Shown: positions 9,046-17,912 of the stretch, piece by piece
Layout of the letters: each line of letters opens with the position of its first letter
How positions within the stretch are numbered: the stretch's first letter is position 1
Assembly: GCA_039990395.1 (NCBI GenBank)
Contig: JBDXFZ010000139.1
Coordinates: 186,001 to 250,000 of the forward strand
DNA from: CALINF01 sp039990395
GTDB lineage: Bacteria; Pseudomonadota; Gammaproteobacteria; Pseudomonadales; Halieaceae
DNA length: 64,000 nucleotides
Reading direction: 5' to 3'
Notes under the pieces: model-generated
Databases searched by the model: none
The model's input: the letters and a program-made list of their open reading frames with translations, nothing else
Told to the model about the DNA's origin: nothing
Translations under genes and position numbers: made by a program

Positions 9046-9432
9046 AGCTGTCACTTATTATTCTTAATCTTATTATTAGTTATATATAGATAAGTAGATA
9101 TATAGAGTTATAGTTATAGTTATTAGGGGCACGTTTTTCGGTGCATAACCACTTTTTTGTATTTAAAAACAATGGCTTATTGGAAGTATATCCACGCAGA
9201 TAAACGCTGAAACCAGCGTGTTAAAAACGTGGGTAGCCCGTGCATAAAAAGGGGTCTAAATCTAACGGGTTATCTTCTTTCTATTTATACACCTGCTTTT
9301 CATCACCCTATCCCCAGTTCAGTTGAGTTTAGACAGTAAGCTTCGTCAACACCGCCGTATTTCCCTGAGTGATCTTTAGGAGCTGTTTATCTTCTGTGAA
9401 TAGCGTGTGGATAGTTCTAATACTGTAGATAA
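9046..9432. other. Candidate replication origin, E. coli-type position (mnmG-mnmE gap)
   Basis: The 546 bp between mnmG and mnmE holds no gene. Bases 9051-9120 contain only 12 G or C in 70, and end in repeated TTATAG, TTATAG, TTATTAG (9108-9126), a candidate unwinding element. To its right are six 9-mers with one mismatch to the DnaA box TTATNCACA: 9140-9148, 9239-9247, 9285-9293, 9395-9403, 9406-9414 and 9424-9432. AT-rich element on the mnmG side and boxes on the far side is the E. coli oriC layout. Only two GATC sites are present, so Dam/SeqA control of the E. coli kind is not suggested. A 6 bp hairpin lies at 9204-9219. Confidence 0.55.
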
Positions 9433-9477
9433 GCTGTGTAATTCCGCTGCGTCTGACAACGGGTAAACTGTGTACGA

Positions 9478-10854
9478 TTACTTGCCGATGCAGAAGCTGG
9501 AGAAAATTTCCCCTAAAAGGTCATCACTTGAAAATGTACCCGTTATTTCTCCCAGTGCTTCCTGACATACCCTAAGATCTTCGGCTAACAATTCTCCTGC
9601 GCTGCTGTCTAGCAATTGTGCTCTTCCCACCTCCATGGCAGAGCGAGCTTTTTCTATGGATACAAGATGCCGCCGTCTAGCGCTAAACTTTCCAGCACTA
9701 GCCTCGTTGTAACCCATGCATTGCTTCAAGTGTTCTCGCAGCGCATCAATACCCTCCCCGGTTTTGGCAGACAAAGCGACACTGTCATCTGATGATGAGG
9801 TTACCTGTAGCTTGTCTGGTACGAGATCACATTTGTTGAGGATCAGGGTAACGGGAATGTGCGCAAGTGCGGTGTTGGCGAGCTCGGGCCACAAAGAGTG
9901 TGGCGATAATCCTGCGTCTGATGACACAGCGTCAATCACGAGCAAAATGCGATCTGCGGTTTCCATTTCCTGCCACGCTCGACGAATACCTTCGCGTTCA
10001 ACTACGTCTGCACTTTCACGCAAGCCAGCGGTATCAACTATGTGCAGAGGCATGCCATCAATCTGAATATGCTCGCGAAGTACGTCTCTTGTAGTCCCTT
10101 CGATAGGCGTAACAATCGCGCTTTCCTGGCCCGCCAGCTGGTTAAGCAAGCTTGATTTCCCGGCATTGGGTTTGCCAGCGATTACCAGCTTCATACCTTC
10201 TTGTACTAATGTTCCCTGGCGCGCTTCACGGTAGATTGTGTCCACCTGTGCCAAAAGTGCGTCTAGCTGGCTTAACACTTTCCCGTCAGCTAGAAAGTCG
10301 ATTTCCTCTTCAGGAAAATCAATCGCCGCCTCAACGTAGACGCGAAGAGCGATGACGGCTTCAACCAGCTGGTGAATCTCTCGAGAGAACGCACCTTGTA
10401 AAGAGGCAGTAGCGTTGCGCGCCGATGTCTCTGTAGTGCTGTTAATCAGGTCAGCAATAGCCTCAGCCTGAGTCAGGTCCAGTTTGTCATTGAGAAAGGC
10501 ACGTTCTGAAAACTCCCCTGGCCTGGCGGGTCGGCACTGGTGGGTGAATATTGTTTTGAGAATCAGATCCAGAATGACTGGGCCACCATGTGCCTGCAGC
10601 TCAACTACATCTTCTCCAGTGAATGAATGTGGTGCTGGAAAATACAGGGCAATGCCGCTATCTAGAGTGCTACTGAGTTCGTCCTTAAAGTCGCAGTAAT
10701 GGGCGTAACGTGGCGAGAGAGTTCGTTTAGTGATGGCTTGCCCTATGGTAAGCGCGTGACGACCCGAGAGACGAATAATGCCCACACCGCCACGACCCGG
10801 AGCGGTCGCAATGGCGGCAATTGTGTCTTCAGTTTGAGGGTGGGGATGCGTCAT
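9478..10854 (-). CDS. mnmE: tRNA modification GTPase MnmE (TrmE)
   Basis: 458 residues. An N-terminal formyl-THF-binding domain is followed by an inserted G domain with GKPNAGKSSLL (G1), EGTTRDV (G2), DTAGLR (G3) and NKCD (G4), and the chain ends in CIGK, the invariant C-terminal motif carrying the essential cysteine. Partner of MnmG in U34 modification. It is 51 bp downstream of yidC and probably read from the same transcript; no separate promoter was recognised in that short gap. Confidence 0.97.
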   Translation of the reverse strand: MTHPHPQTEDTIAAIATAPGRGGVGIIRLSGRHALTIGQAITKRTLSPRYAHYCDFKDELSSTLDSGIALYFPAPHSFTGEDVVELQAHGGPVILDLILKTIFTHQCRPARPGEFSERAFLNDKLDLTQAEAIADLINSTTETSARNATASLQGAFSREIHQLVEAVIALRVYVEAAIDFPEEEIDFLADGKVLSQLDALLAQVDTIYREARQGTLVQEGMKLVIAGKPNAGKSSLLNQLAGQESAIVTPIEGTTRDVLREHIQIDGMPLHIVDTAGLRESADVVEREGIRRAWQEMETADRILLVIDAVSSDAGLSPHSLWPELANTALAHIPVTLILNKCDLVPDKLQVTSSSDDSVALSAKTGEGIDALREHLKQCMGYNEASAGKFSARRRHLVSIEKARSAMEVGRAQLLDSSAGELLAEDLRVCQEALGEITGTFSSDDLLGEIFSSFCIGK

Positions 10855-10905
10855 CGCTAGAGTATAGAACAGCGCCGATTATACCGGCGCTATCTATCTG
10901 GTGGC

Positions 10906-12624
10906 TCACTGAGCGGCAGCTGCGTTCTCGATCTGGCGAGTGATAACGTATTGCTGTGTCATAGAGAGCAGGTTGTTTACTACCCAATACAGAACGAGCC
11001 CGGCTGGGAACCACAGGAAGAAAAATGTAAACATGACTGGCATCCACTGCATGATTTTGGCTTGCATGGGATCCGGTGGTGGTGGATTCAGCTTCTGCAT
11101 GAACCACATGCTCGCGCCCATCATCAGCGGAAGTACGAAATAGGGATCCATCACGGACAGATCATGTATCCACAGAATAAAGGGCGCGTGTCGTAACTCG
11201 ACGCTCTCCATTAACACCCAGTAAAGCGCAATAAAGACAGGCATTTGTACGAGAATAGGCAGACAACCCCCCATGGGGTTGATCTTTTCCTTCTTGTATA
11301 ACTCCATCATGGCCTGGGACTGTTTCTGCTTGTCCTCAGAATATTGCTCGCGAATGTCCTGCATCTTTGGCTGCACGCGGCGCATGTTAGCCATTGATTT
11401 GTAACTGGTGGCAGAGAGTTTAAAGAAAGCCGCTTTGATCACTACAGTGAGCAGGATAATAGCGAAGCCCCAGTTGCCAACCAGTGCGTAGATTTTGGTG
11501 AGCAACCAGAACAGCGGTTGAGCGATCCACCATAGCCATCCATAGTCCACACTCAGGTCGAGATAGGGTGAGATCTTTTCAAGACGGTACTGATCCTTGG
11601 GCCCTGCGTAAAACTTGGCACTGAATTGTCCCGATTGTCCTGGATCTATGCCCCTTGCCGGGCTGGTGAAGCCAGCAATGTTGTAACCACCGCGTGTGAC
11701 CCTGGTGCTATACGTATGACTTTGATCTGGTGCGGGTATCCACGCGCCCAAAAAGTAGTGTTGGATCATCGCGATCCATCCGCCTGGCAATTGTGCTTTG
11801 AAAGGCTCTTCTGCCATATCTTCAAAAGAAAATTTGGTAAAACGCTCATCGGGTTGGGTGATAGCGGCGCCCAGGAATGGCTGCATGCCCATGCCTGAGC
11901 TGTCTGACGATGGAGGAGCGCTGGAATCGCGTTTGATCTGCCCAAATAGGTTGGCCTGCCAGCGAGCGCTACCCGTATTCTCTACCAGGTAATCCACTTC
12001 TATCAGGTAGTTGCCCCGAGTGAAGGTAAAGCGTTTGGTGACTTTGGCCCCTGGAGTATCCTTTGCGGTTAACTCAACGACGAGGGTATCGGCACCGTCT
12101 GCTAATTCATACGTTTTGGCGTTTGCAGAAAACTGAGCACGGCCATTACTGTCGATGCCGTTGGGCCCAATCAGCCCACTTTGTGCGACATAGACGCGCT
12201 CGGCATTGTTTTCTAGCAGCACAAACGGCACGTCTGGCGTATCCAGCTTCTCCAGAAAGCCCGGAAGAGCTAATTCCACGATATCGCCACCATCAAGATC
12301 GATCGCCACCTGCAGAGAGTCGGTGTAAACGCTCACAATGTCACCCGATCCAGCAGTGATGTCAGAGGGCTCACTCACAGCGGCTTGAGCGGCGGGGCTA
12401 TCGATCGCAGTGGGGATCTCGTCATCCATCTCCGCGTCGATTGTCGAAGGAGACGTCTGCACCGCTTTTGCGGTTTCTGAGTTTCCTTGCGTTTGTGATG
12501 TCAGGCGCGCTGAGGCTGGTGTGGCCTCTGCTGTTCTTGCGTCTTTGAACGAAACCCACTCGGTGAGCAACATGAAAGACAGAACCGCAATGGCACCGAT
12601 GAGCAACGAACGTTGAAAATCCAT
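10906..12624 (-). CDS. yidC: Membrane protein insertase YidC
   Basis: 572 residues from ATG 12622-12624; a longer frame from 12726 runs into yidD and was not used. An N-terminal signal-anchor (DFQRSLLIGAIAVLSFMLL) precedes a low-complexity linker and the large periplasmic beta domain. The conserved five-helix insertase core starts near residue 355, with the cytoplasmic loop rich in Met and Lys (SYKSMANMRRVQPKMQ). It inserts and folds inner-membrane proteins with or without Sec. It is placed in the usual rpmH-rnpA-yidD-yidC-mnmE order. Confidence 0.97.
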   Translation of the reverse strand: MDFQRSLLIGAIAVLSFMLLTEWVSFKDARTAEATPASARLTSQTQGNSETAKAVQTSPSTIDAEMDDEIPTAIDSPAAQAAVSEPSDITAGSGDIVSVYTDSLQVAIDLDGGDIVELALPGFLEKLDTPDVPFVLLENNAERVYVAQSGLIGPNGIDSNGRAQFSANAKTYELADGADTLVVELTAKDTPGAKVTKRFTFTRGNYLIEVDYLVENTGSARWQANLFGQIKRDSSAPPSSDSSGMGMQPFLGAAITQPDERFTKFSFEDMAEEPFKAQLPGGWIAMIQHYFLGAWIPAPDQSHTYSTRVTRGGYNIAGFTSPARGIDPGQSGQFSAKFYAGPKDQYRLEKISPYLDLSVDYGWLWWIAQPLFWLLTKIYALVGNWGFAIILLTVVIKAAFFKLSATSYKSMANMRRVQPKMQDIREQYSEDKQKQSQAMMELYKKEKINPMGGCLPILVQMPVFIALYWVLMESVELRHAPFILWIHDLSVMDPYFVLPLMMGASMWFMQKLNPPPPDPMQAKIMQWMPVMFTFFFLWFPAGLVLYWVVNNLLSMTQQYVITRQIENAAAAQ

Positions 12625-12638
12625 AATGAGTCTAAAAT

Positions 12639-12866
12639 TCAGTGAGAGTGAGTGCAGGGTGGCACAGGATCGAGACCGCCCTCGTGCCAGGGATGACAAC
12701 GCCCGAGTCGCTTGATCGTTAGCCAAACCCCCTTGAAAGCACCGTGAGTGCTAATTGCTTCTTCTGCATAGCTGGAGCAACTGGGGTAGAAGCGACAGTG
12801 GTTGCCAAGCCAAGGGCTCAGGCATAGCCGATACAAATGAATCAAAGCGATAAAAAAACGACGCAT
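12639..12866 (-). CDS. yidD: Membrane protein insertion efficiency factor YidD
   Basis: 75 residues from the ATG at 12864-12866, whose first base overlaps the rnpA stop codon (TGATG), indicating coupled translation. The motif RFYPSCSSYAEEAI and the end RLGRCHPWHEGGLDPVP are the family signature. A frame starting at 12920 lies within rnpA and was rejected. YidD is a small membrane-associated protein that helps YidC-dependent insertion. Confidence 0.94.
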   Translation of the reverse strand: MRRFFIALIHLYRLCLSPWLGNHCRFYPSCSSYAEEAISTHGAFKGVWLTIKRLGRCHPWHEGGLDPVPPCTHSH

Positions 12867-13270
12867 CACTGTTCCCGGCGTTCCTGATTGGTATTGGCTT
12901 TTCGTACTATCTTCTGCCATTGCTGATGCAATATAGAGGATAGCTCTTTGTTCTCCAAACTACCGATATTTCGTCTGGCCAGCATAACAACGTCAAGAAA
13001 GGGTGCTTCGTGGTCTAACTGTCGGAAGAATTCTCTGGTCACACGCTTTATGCGGTTCCGCTCAACCGCCAGCTTCACGTTTTTCTTAGCTATCACCAAG
13101 CCTAAGCGGTGTGTATCGCTTTGATTTTGCTTGGCGAGGAGTAAAAACTGGGGGTGTGAGGCTTTGACCTGTGCACCCTCGAAGACCTGACTGTAATCTG
13201 ATTTATTGAGCAGTCGCCGAGACCCGCAGAAGCGGTGTCCGATCTCGGCGGTTGGAGACGCACCGTTCAT
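12866..13270 (-). CDS. rnpA: Ribonuclease P protein component
   Basis: 134 residues. The RNR box ERNRIKRVTREFFR binds the RNase P RNA, and RLLNKSDYSQVFEG is the typical N-terminal segment. It matures tRNA 5' ends together with the RNA subunit (not in this window). It sits 19 bp after rpmH, the universal pairing. Confidence 0.95.
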   Translation of the reverse strand: MNGASPTAEIGHRFCGSRRLLNKSDYSQVFEGAQVKASHPQFLLLAKQNQSDTHRLGLVIAKKNVKLAVERNRIKRVTREFFRQLDHEAPFLDVVMLARRNIGSLENKELSSILHQQWQKIVRKANTNQERREQ

Positions 13271-13289
13271 AGCAGTGCGAGCTCAATGT

Positions 13290-13424
13290 TTAGGCTGCGA
13301 GGCTCTTGCGACCCTTGGCACGACGGCGATTCAGAACTGCACGTCCACCTTTGGTTGCCATACGTGAACGGAAACCATGAGTGCGCTTGCGTTTCAGGAC
13401 GCTGGGCTGAAATGTTCTTTTCAT
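13290..13424 (-). CDS. rpmH: 50S ribosomal protein L34
   Basis: 44 residues starting MKRTFQPSVLKRKRTHGFRS and ending RAKGRKSLAA. Length and sequence are those of L34, a very basic large-subunit protein. It is the first gene of the rpmH-rnpA-yidD-yidC-mnmE transcript and is divergent from dnaA, the classic gammaproteobacterial arrangement. Confidence 0.97.
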   Translation of the reverse strand: MKRTFQPSVLKRKRTHGFRSRMATKGGRAVLNRRRAKGRKSLAA

Positions 13425-13497
13425 TTGATTTATCCAGTTAAAGTGTTTTGGCAACAGCAGGATCGAAACCCACTGCCGGCCACAAAAAAGGTCGCGT

Positions 13498-13526
13498 ATT
13501 GTAGTGAAAACAACACGCTAATTCAA
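13498..13526 (-). promoter_or_regulatory. Probable sigma70 promoter of rpmH operon
   Basis: On the minus strand, TTGAAT (13521-13526) and TACAAT (13498-13503) are separated by exactly 17 bp, with a predicted start point about 65-70 bp before the rpmH ATG. Confidence 0.6.
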
Positions 13527-13690
13527 TGCGCCTTTCGGGAATATTCCCAGGCTGCGGTTTTTCTCTCAACTGCGCATTGGCGTGCTGGTTCTTTCAGAGT
13601 TAACTGCCGCATCTCGTTGGGGGTCGGTCAGTTTGCTAAAGACGAGTAACTATCGGCATTTGCGCAATCAGCTCACAACTTTCCCAAAAG

Positions 13691-13828
13691 ATATACACAG
13701 GGTATACACAAAAATACCGTACACATGGAAAGTCTGCCCTGTTGCTTATAAAATAGGCAAAACTGACTTAACCCGTTGAATTATAAAGAGTTAAAAAATC
13801 TAAAGTATTTCCGTTCAGGTGTGGATAA
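13691..13828. other. DnaA-box region upstream of dnaA; candidate Pseudomonas-type origin or dnaA operator
   Basis: The 527 bp rpmH-dnaA gap contains no gene. One perfect DnaA box (TTATCCACA on the minus strand, 13820-13828) and two boxes differing only in the first base (13691-13699 and 13702-13710) lie here, with an AT-rich stretch between them (about 13742-13808). In Pseudomonas this gap is the origin; elsewhere such boxes serve dnaA autorepression. Gene polarity switches exactly here (minus to the left, plus to the right), which favours an origin. Fewer boxes are seen than in the mnmG-mnmE gap. Confidence 0.5.
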
Positions 13829-13951
13829 CTCGCCTGAGTGGGAGTATGCTGGACGCCTCGTGCAGTGGGAAGCGCGCGATATAGATACATTAATCTAATA
13901 GCGAATAATAAGCTGGCTTTGATTCAAAATATCGAGCCTTAGGGGATTACT

Positions 13952-15502
13952 TTGCCAGATATTATGTGGCAGCGTTGTGTAACGCGATTGCAAGATGAAC
14001 TACCTTCACAGCAGTTCAATACGTGGATAAAGCCTCTTCACGCCCGCCACGAGGGGAGTGCGTTTAAGCTCTATGCGCCTAACCGCTTTATAAAGGACTT
14101 TGTATCCGACAAGTTTGCCGGTCGAATTGCCGAGTTGCTTGTTGAAGAGCAAGGCGGCCAAGATACGCAGTTAATTTTGGAAATAGGGAGTGCCGCGGCC
14201 CAATCAGGCAACGTCGGATCCAGTGATAGCTACCAAGGCCACGCAGATACCGCGGCGGCCCCTGCTCTGTCGGGTTTAGCCGTTGATCGCCCCAGCTATC
14301 AGCGCACGAGCCCTGATGGCAGCGCCGTTCATAATCCTCAGCGTAATTCTAGTGGTGTTTCGACTGTGAACACCGCACACGTGCAGCGCACAACGACAGG
14401 GTTTGCCAATCATGCTGTTACTCATCATGGCCGATCACCTGTGCAGCAGGTTGCCGAGAATCCCGGGAATACGCCGTCACATCAACATAACCTTGTAGAG
14501 AGCTACACCTTTGATAGCTTTGTCGAGGGTAAGTCCAACCAACTGGCATTGGCCGCAGCGCACCAGGTGGCGGAGAACCCCGGTGATTCCTACAACCCGC
14601 TGTTTTTGTATGGTGGCGTAGGATTGGGTAAGACCCATTTGATGCATGCAGTCGGTAATGCGTTGCGAGTTAACAAACCTAACGCCAAGGTTGTCTATTT
14701 GCACTCCGAGCGATTTGTTGCGGATATGGTAAAAGCGCTTCAATTGAACGCGATAAGCGACTTTAAGCGCTTTTACCGCACTGTTGACGCCCTTTTAATA
14801 GACGATATTCAATTCTTTGCTAAAAAAGACAGGTCTCAGGAAGAGTTTTTTCATACGTTTAATGCGTTGTTAGAGGGGGGTCAGCAAATGATCCTCACCT
14901 GTGATCGTTACCCCAAGGAGATCGACGGCCTTGAAGAGCGGCTGAAGTCACGATTTGGCTGGGGGCTAACAGTAGCGGTAGAGCCACCGGAACTCGAAAC
15001 CCGGGTAGCGATTTTGATGAAAAAGGCGACGCAGGCCCGGATAGATTTACCACCCGACGCCGCTTTCTTTATTGCGCAGCGCGTACGGTCGAATGTGCGG
15101 GAGCTAGAGGGAGCCCTTAAAAGGGTGATAGCTAGCGCTCACTTCACGTCCAGACCCATAGATATTGACCTGATCAAGGAAAGCCTGAAAGACCTGCTTG
15201 CGCTACAGGATAAGCAGGTCAGCCTCGACAATATTCAGCGTACGGTAGCGGAGTACTTTAAGATAAAGGTTGCCGATCTTATGTCGCGCAGACGCAGCCG
15301 TTCCGTTGCCAGGCCACGTCAGGTAGCGATGGCATTGGCCAAAGAGCTGACAAACCACAGCCTGCCAGAAATTGGTGACAGCTTTGGTGGCAGAGATCAC
15401 ACGACAGTTTTGCACGCATGTCGTAAAATCAAGGAACTTCGTGAAACTAGCTCCGATATGCGAGAAGATTATAAAAATTTGCTTAGATCGTTAACGACGT
15501 AG
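13952..15502 (+). CDS. dnaA: Chromosomal replication initiator DnaA
   Basis: 516 residues with a TTG start; the translation MPDIMWQRCVTRLQDELPSQ matches the family from its first residues, so TTG is preferred over the ATG four codons later. Domain I (1-80) is followed by a long Ser/Thr/His-rich domain II (about 85-180), the AAA+ domain with GGVGLGKTH near residue 220 and LLIDDIQFF near 285, and the DNA-binding domain ending in GGRDHTTVLHA (about 479-489). The stretch QVAENPG occurs twice, once in domain II (14444-14467) and once at the normal place before the AAA+ core (14561-14584). Confidence 0.98.
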   Translation: MPDIMWQRCVTRLQDELPSQQFNTWIKPLHARHEGSAFKLYAPNRFIKDFVSDKFAGRIAELLVEEQGGQDTQLILEIGSAAAQSGNVGSSDSYQGHADTAAAPALSGLAVDRPSYQRTSPDGSAVHNPQRNSSGVSTVNTAHVQRTTTGFANHAVTHHGRSPVQQVAENPGNTPSHQHNLVESYTFDSFVEGKSNQLALAAAHQVAENPGDSYNPLFLYGGVGLGKTHLMHAVGNALRVNKPNAKVVYLHSERFVADMVKALQLNAISDFKRFYRTVDALLIDDIQFFAKKDRSQEEFFHTFNALLEGGQQMILTCDRYPKEIDGLEERLKSRFGWGLTVAVEPPELETRVAILMKKATQARIDLPPDAAFFIAQRVRSNVRELEGALKRVIASAHFTSRPIDIDLIKESLKDLLALQDKQVSLDNIQRTVAEYFKIKVADLMSRRRSRSVARPRQVAMALAKELTNHSLPEIGDSFGGRDHTTVLHACRKIKELRETSSDMREDYKNLLRSLTT

Positions 15503-15590
15503 ACTTGGTGAGCCGCGCTAGCGTGTTTCAACCCAATGCATACAGACATATTTTGCTATAACCAATTGATTTAAAAGGAAAAACCCCCTT

Positions 15591-16694
15591 ATGAAGTTCG
15601 CTATATCAAGGGAAGCATTGCTCAAGCCTCTGAACCTGGTTGCCGGCGTGGTAGAACGAAGGCAAACACTGCCAATCCTCGCTAACGTGTTGATGGTACT
15701 CGATGGTGATCGTCTGTCATTGACCGGCACGGATCTGGAGGTGGAGCTGCTGGGCCGCGTTCAGCTCGCATCGGCGGGTGACTCAGGTGAAGTCACCGTG
15801 CCAGCGCGCAAATTGGTCGATATCTGTAAATCGCTACCAGAAGGCAGTGATATTGAGTTTGCAGCAGTAGATGGAAAGGTAAAAGTAAAGTCTGGTCGCA
15901 GCAGATTTACATTGGCAACATTGCCAGCGAGGGAGTTTCCCTCTGTCGAAGACAGCATGGGTACACACCAGTTTACGATAAAGCAGGGAGAGCTGAAGCG
16001 GTTGATTGACCGCACCGGCTTTGCAATGGCTCAGCAGGATGTGCGCTACTACCTCAATGGGATGTTGCTTGAGCTGAAAGGTAATCAGCTGCGGGTAGTG
16101 GCCACAGACGGTCACCGATTGGCTATGTGTACCTTACCCTCCCCGGTCGATGTGGGAGGTGATACGCAGGTTATTCTGCCTCGTAAGGGCGTTTTGGAGC
16201 TCAACCGCCTGCTTTTGGAAGATGACGAGGACATAGTCGTTGTTATCGGTAGCAACCACGCTCGCGCTACAACTAACGACTTTACGTTTACCTCCAAGCT
16301 TGTTGATGGCAAGTTCCCTGATTACGAGCGGGTATTGCCGCGCGCCCCAGACAAATCTGTCGTAGGTTCTCGCTTGGACCTCAGGCAGGCGTTTGCTCGT
16401 ACGGCTATCTTGTCCAACGAGAAGTATCGAGGCGTACGTCTTAAGCTGACTACGGGTAGTCTGGATATCATCGCGAACAACCCAGAGCAGGAAGAGGCTG
16501 AGGAAGTGGTGACCGTTCAGTACGAAGGCGACGGACTCGAAATTGGTTTCAATGTAGGCTATTTGTTGGACGTATTGGGTGTTCTCAGTGGTGAGGAAGT
16601 GCGTCTCTCGTTGTCTGACCCCAACAGCAGCGCCCTTCTGGAAGAATCAGATGGTGGTGACTCGTTGTACGTCGTTATGCCCATGCGCCTCTGA
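15591..16694 (+). CDS. dnaN: DNA polymerase III sliding clamp (beta)
   Basis: 367 residues, the usual length, in three clamp repeats. MKFAISREALLKPLNLVAGVVERRQTLPIL-type start is interrupted nowhere, and the C-terminal YVVMPMRL is the conserved end that borders the partner-binding pocket. It sits 88 bp after dnaA, and the AAGGAAAAACC before the ATG is a fair ribosome site. Confidence 0.98.
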   Translation: MKFAISREALLKPLNLVAGVVERRQTLPILANVLMVLDGDRLSLTGTDLEVELLGRVQLASAGDSGEVTVPARKLVDICKSLPEGSDIEFAAVDGKVKVKSGRSRFTLATLPAREFPSVEDSMGTHQFTIKQGELKRLIDRTGFAMAQQDVRYYLNGMLLELKGNQLRVVATDGHRLAMCTLPSPVDVGGDTQVILPRKGVLELNRLLLEDDEDIVVVIGSNHARATTNDFTFTSKLVDGKFPDYERVLPRAPDKSVVGSRLDLRQAFARTAILSNEKYRGVRLKLTTGSLDIIANNPEQEEAEEVVTVQYEGDGLEIGFNVGYLLDVLGVLSGEEVRLSLSDPNSSALLEESDGGDSLYVVMPMRL

Positions 16695-16779
16695 TCGCCA
16701 TTAAAGCGCTTTTCCGCGGGGGCTCTGGCTTTCACGTGGCTAGGGTGCACAAGCAATTGCGCAACGCGCTGGCGAGCAG

Positions 16780-17889
16780 ATGTCTCTGACGCAACTACAC
16801 ATTCATAATGTTCGAAACCTGCAGGAAATCAGGCTGCAGGATCTCGGCGAAGTCAACGTGTTCAGCGGCCATAATGGGAGCGGTAAAACCAGTGTTCTGG
16901 AGGCCATCCACATTCTTGGGCTCGGCAGAAGCTTTCGTGGCAGCTCCGCAAAGGCATTAATCACTCATGGGAAGCCGCAGTGCACGGTGTTTGGCCAAGG
17001 AGCCGTGTCGATGGGCGTCAGACGCTTGTCTACCGGGGAGAGCCAGATCAAGGTTGCGGGGAAGCCGGCCGCTTCTGTGACAGACCTGGTAGGGCATTTG
17101 CCGCTTCAGGTGATCAATGCAGATAGCTTTGACCTGTTGGTAGGCTCACCCCGCGCGCGGCGGCAATATTTGGATTGGGGCGTGTTCCACGTGGAACATC
17201 GATTCTATCCCTCTTGGCGGCGCTTTCAGCGCGGCATAAAACAGAGAAACAAAATCCTACGACGTGATAAAATATCCGAGTCTGAGTTGTTAGTGTGGAG
17301 CAATGACCTGGCTGAGGCGGGAGATGCTATCCATCAGTATCGAGAGGCGTACTTTTCGCAACTGGTGCCCCGCTTTCATTCGGTATTGGAAGCATTGGCT
17401 CCTGAGCTGGAAGGCCTTGAGATAAGGTATCGCCGGGGATGGGATAAGTCCCTGACCTACGCAGAGGCGCTGACTCACAGTCACAAATCTGATGTGGAGC
17501 ATGGTTATACCCATGTGGGCCCGCAACGATGTGATTTGCGTGTATTGATCAACGGATACAGTGCAGCAGACACGCTGTCTCGTGGACAGCAGAAACTGGT
17601 GGTTTGTGCGCTCAAGCTGGCACAAGGGCAAGCGTTAGAGGACAGGCGCGCATCGCAGCCGTGCAGTTATCTGGTTGATGACTTGCCGTCTGAGCTGGAC
17701 TCAGATCACTGTCGGCTGGTCTGCGAGCTGCTGGCGGGGATGCGGTCGCAGGTGTTCATAACCAGCGTACAAGCGGACGAAATTACTAATGTTTGGCCTG
17801 CGGGTGAAGCCAGACCATTGACGATGTTCCACGTGGAACATGGCAAAATAACAGCGTTCTCGGCCCAGGCTGACGAACATGAAGCATAA
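16780..17889 (+). CDS. recF: DNA replication and repair protein RecF
   Basis: 369 residues. Walker A GHNGSGKTSVLEA is at residues 30-42, the ABC-type signature is LSRGQQKLVV (about residues 267-276), and Walker B is SYLVDDLPSELD. RecF loads RecA at gaps together with RecO and RecR. The gene carries two perfect parS palindromes, so the peptide FHVEH appears twice, at residues 136-140 and 350-354. The gap of 85 bp after dnaN contains no separate gene. Confidence 0.96.
   Translation: MSLTQLHIHNVRNLQEIRLQDLGEVNVFSGHNGSGKTSVLEAIHILGLGRSFRGSSAKALITHGKPQCTVFGQGAVSMGVRRLSTGESQIKVAGKPAASVTDLVGHLPLQVINADSFDLLVGSPRARRQYLDWGVFHVEHRFYPSWRRFQRGIKQRNKILRRDKISESELLVWSNDLAEAGDAIHQYREAYFSQLVPRFHSVLEALAPELEGLEIRYRRGWDKSLTYAEALTHSHKSDVEHGYTHVGPQRCDLRVLINGYSAADTLSRGQQKLVVCALKLAQGQALEDRRASQPCSYLVDDLPSELDSDHCRLVCELLAGMRSQVFITSVQADEITNVWPAGEARPLTMFHVEHGKITAFSAQADEHEA
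17183..17198. other. parS: parS site 1 (ParB-binding palindrome)
   Basis: TGTTCCACGTGGAACA, a perfect 16 bp palindrome that matches the parS sequence known from Pseudomonas and related to the Bacillus TGTTTCACGTGAAACA. It lies inside recF, about 12 kb from parB. ParB should nucleate here. Confidence 0.9.
17825..17840. other. parS: parS site 2 (ParB-binding palindrome)
   Basis: TGTTCCACGTGGAACA, identical to site 1 and 642 bp from it, near the 3' end of recF. A scan by eye for further copies found only partial matches in this window. Confidence 0.9.
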
Positions 17890-17912
17890 TCAACCGAAAG
17901 AGTCTGATTTTA

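Noticed and set aside
16729..16744. Third parS-like sequence (CTTTCACGTGGC) between dnaN and recF
   Set aside because: Only the central part fits; the right arm does not pair, so it is not a palindrome of the parS kind.
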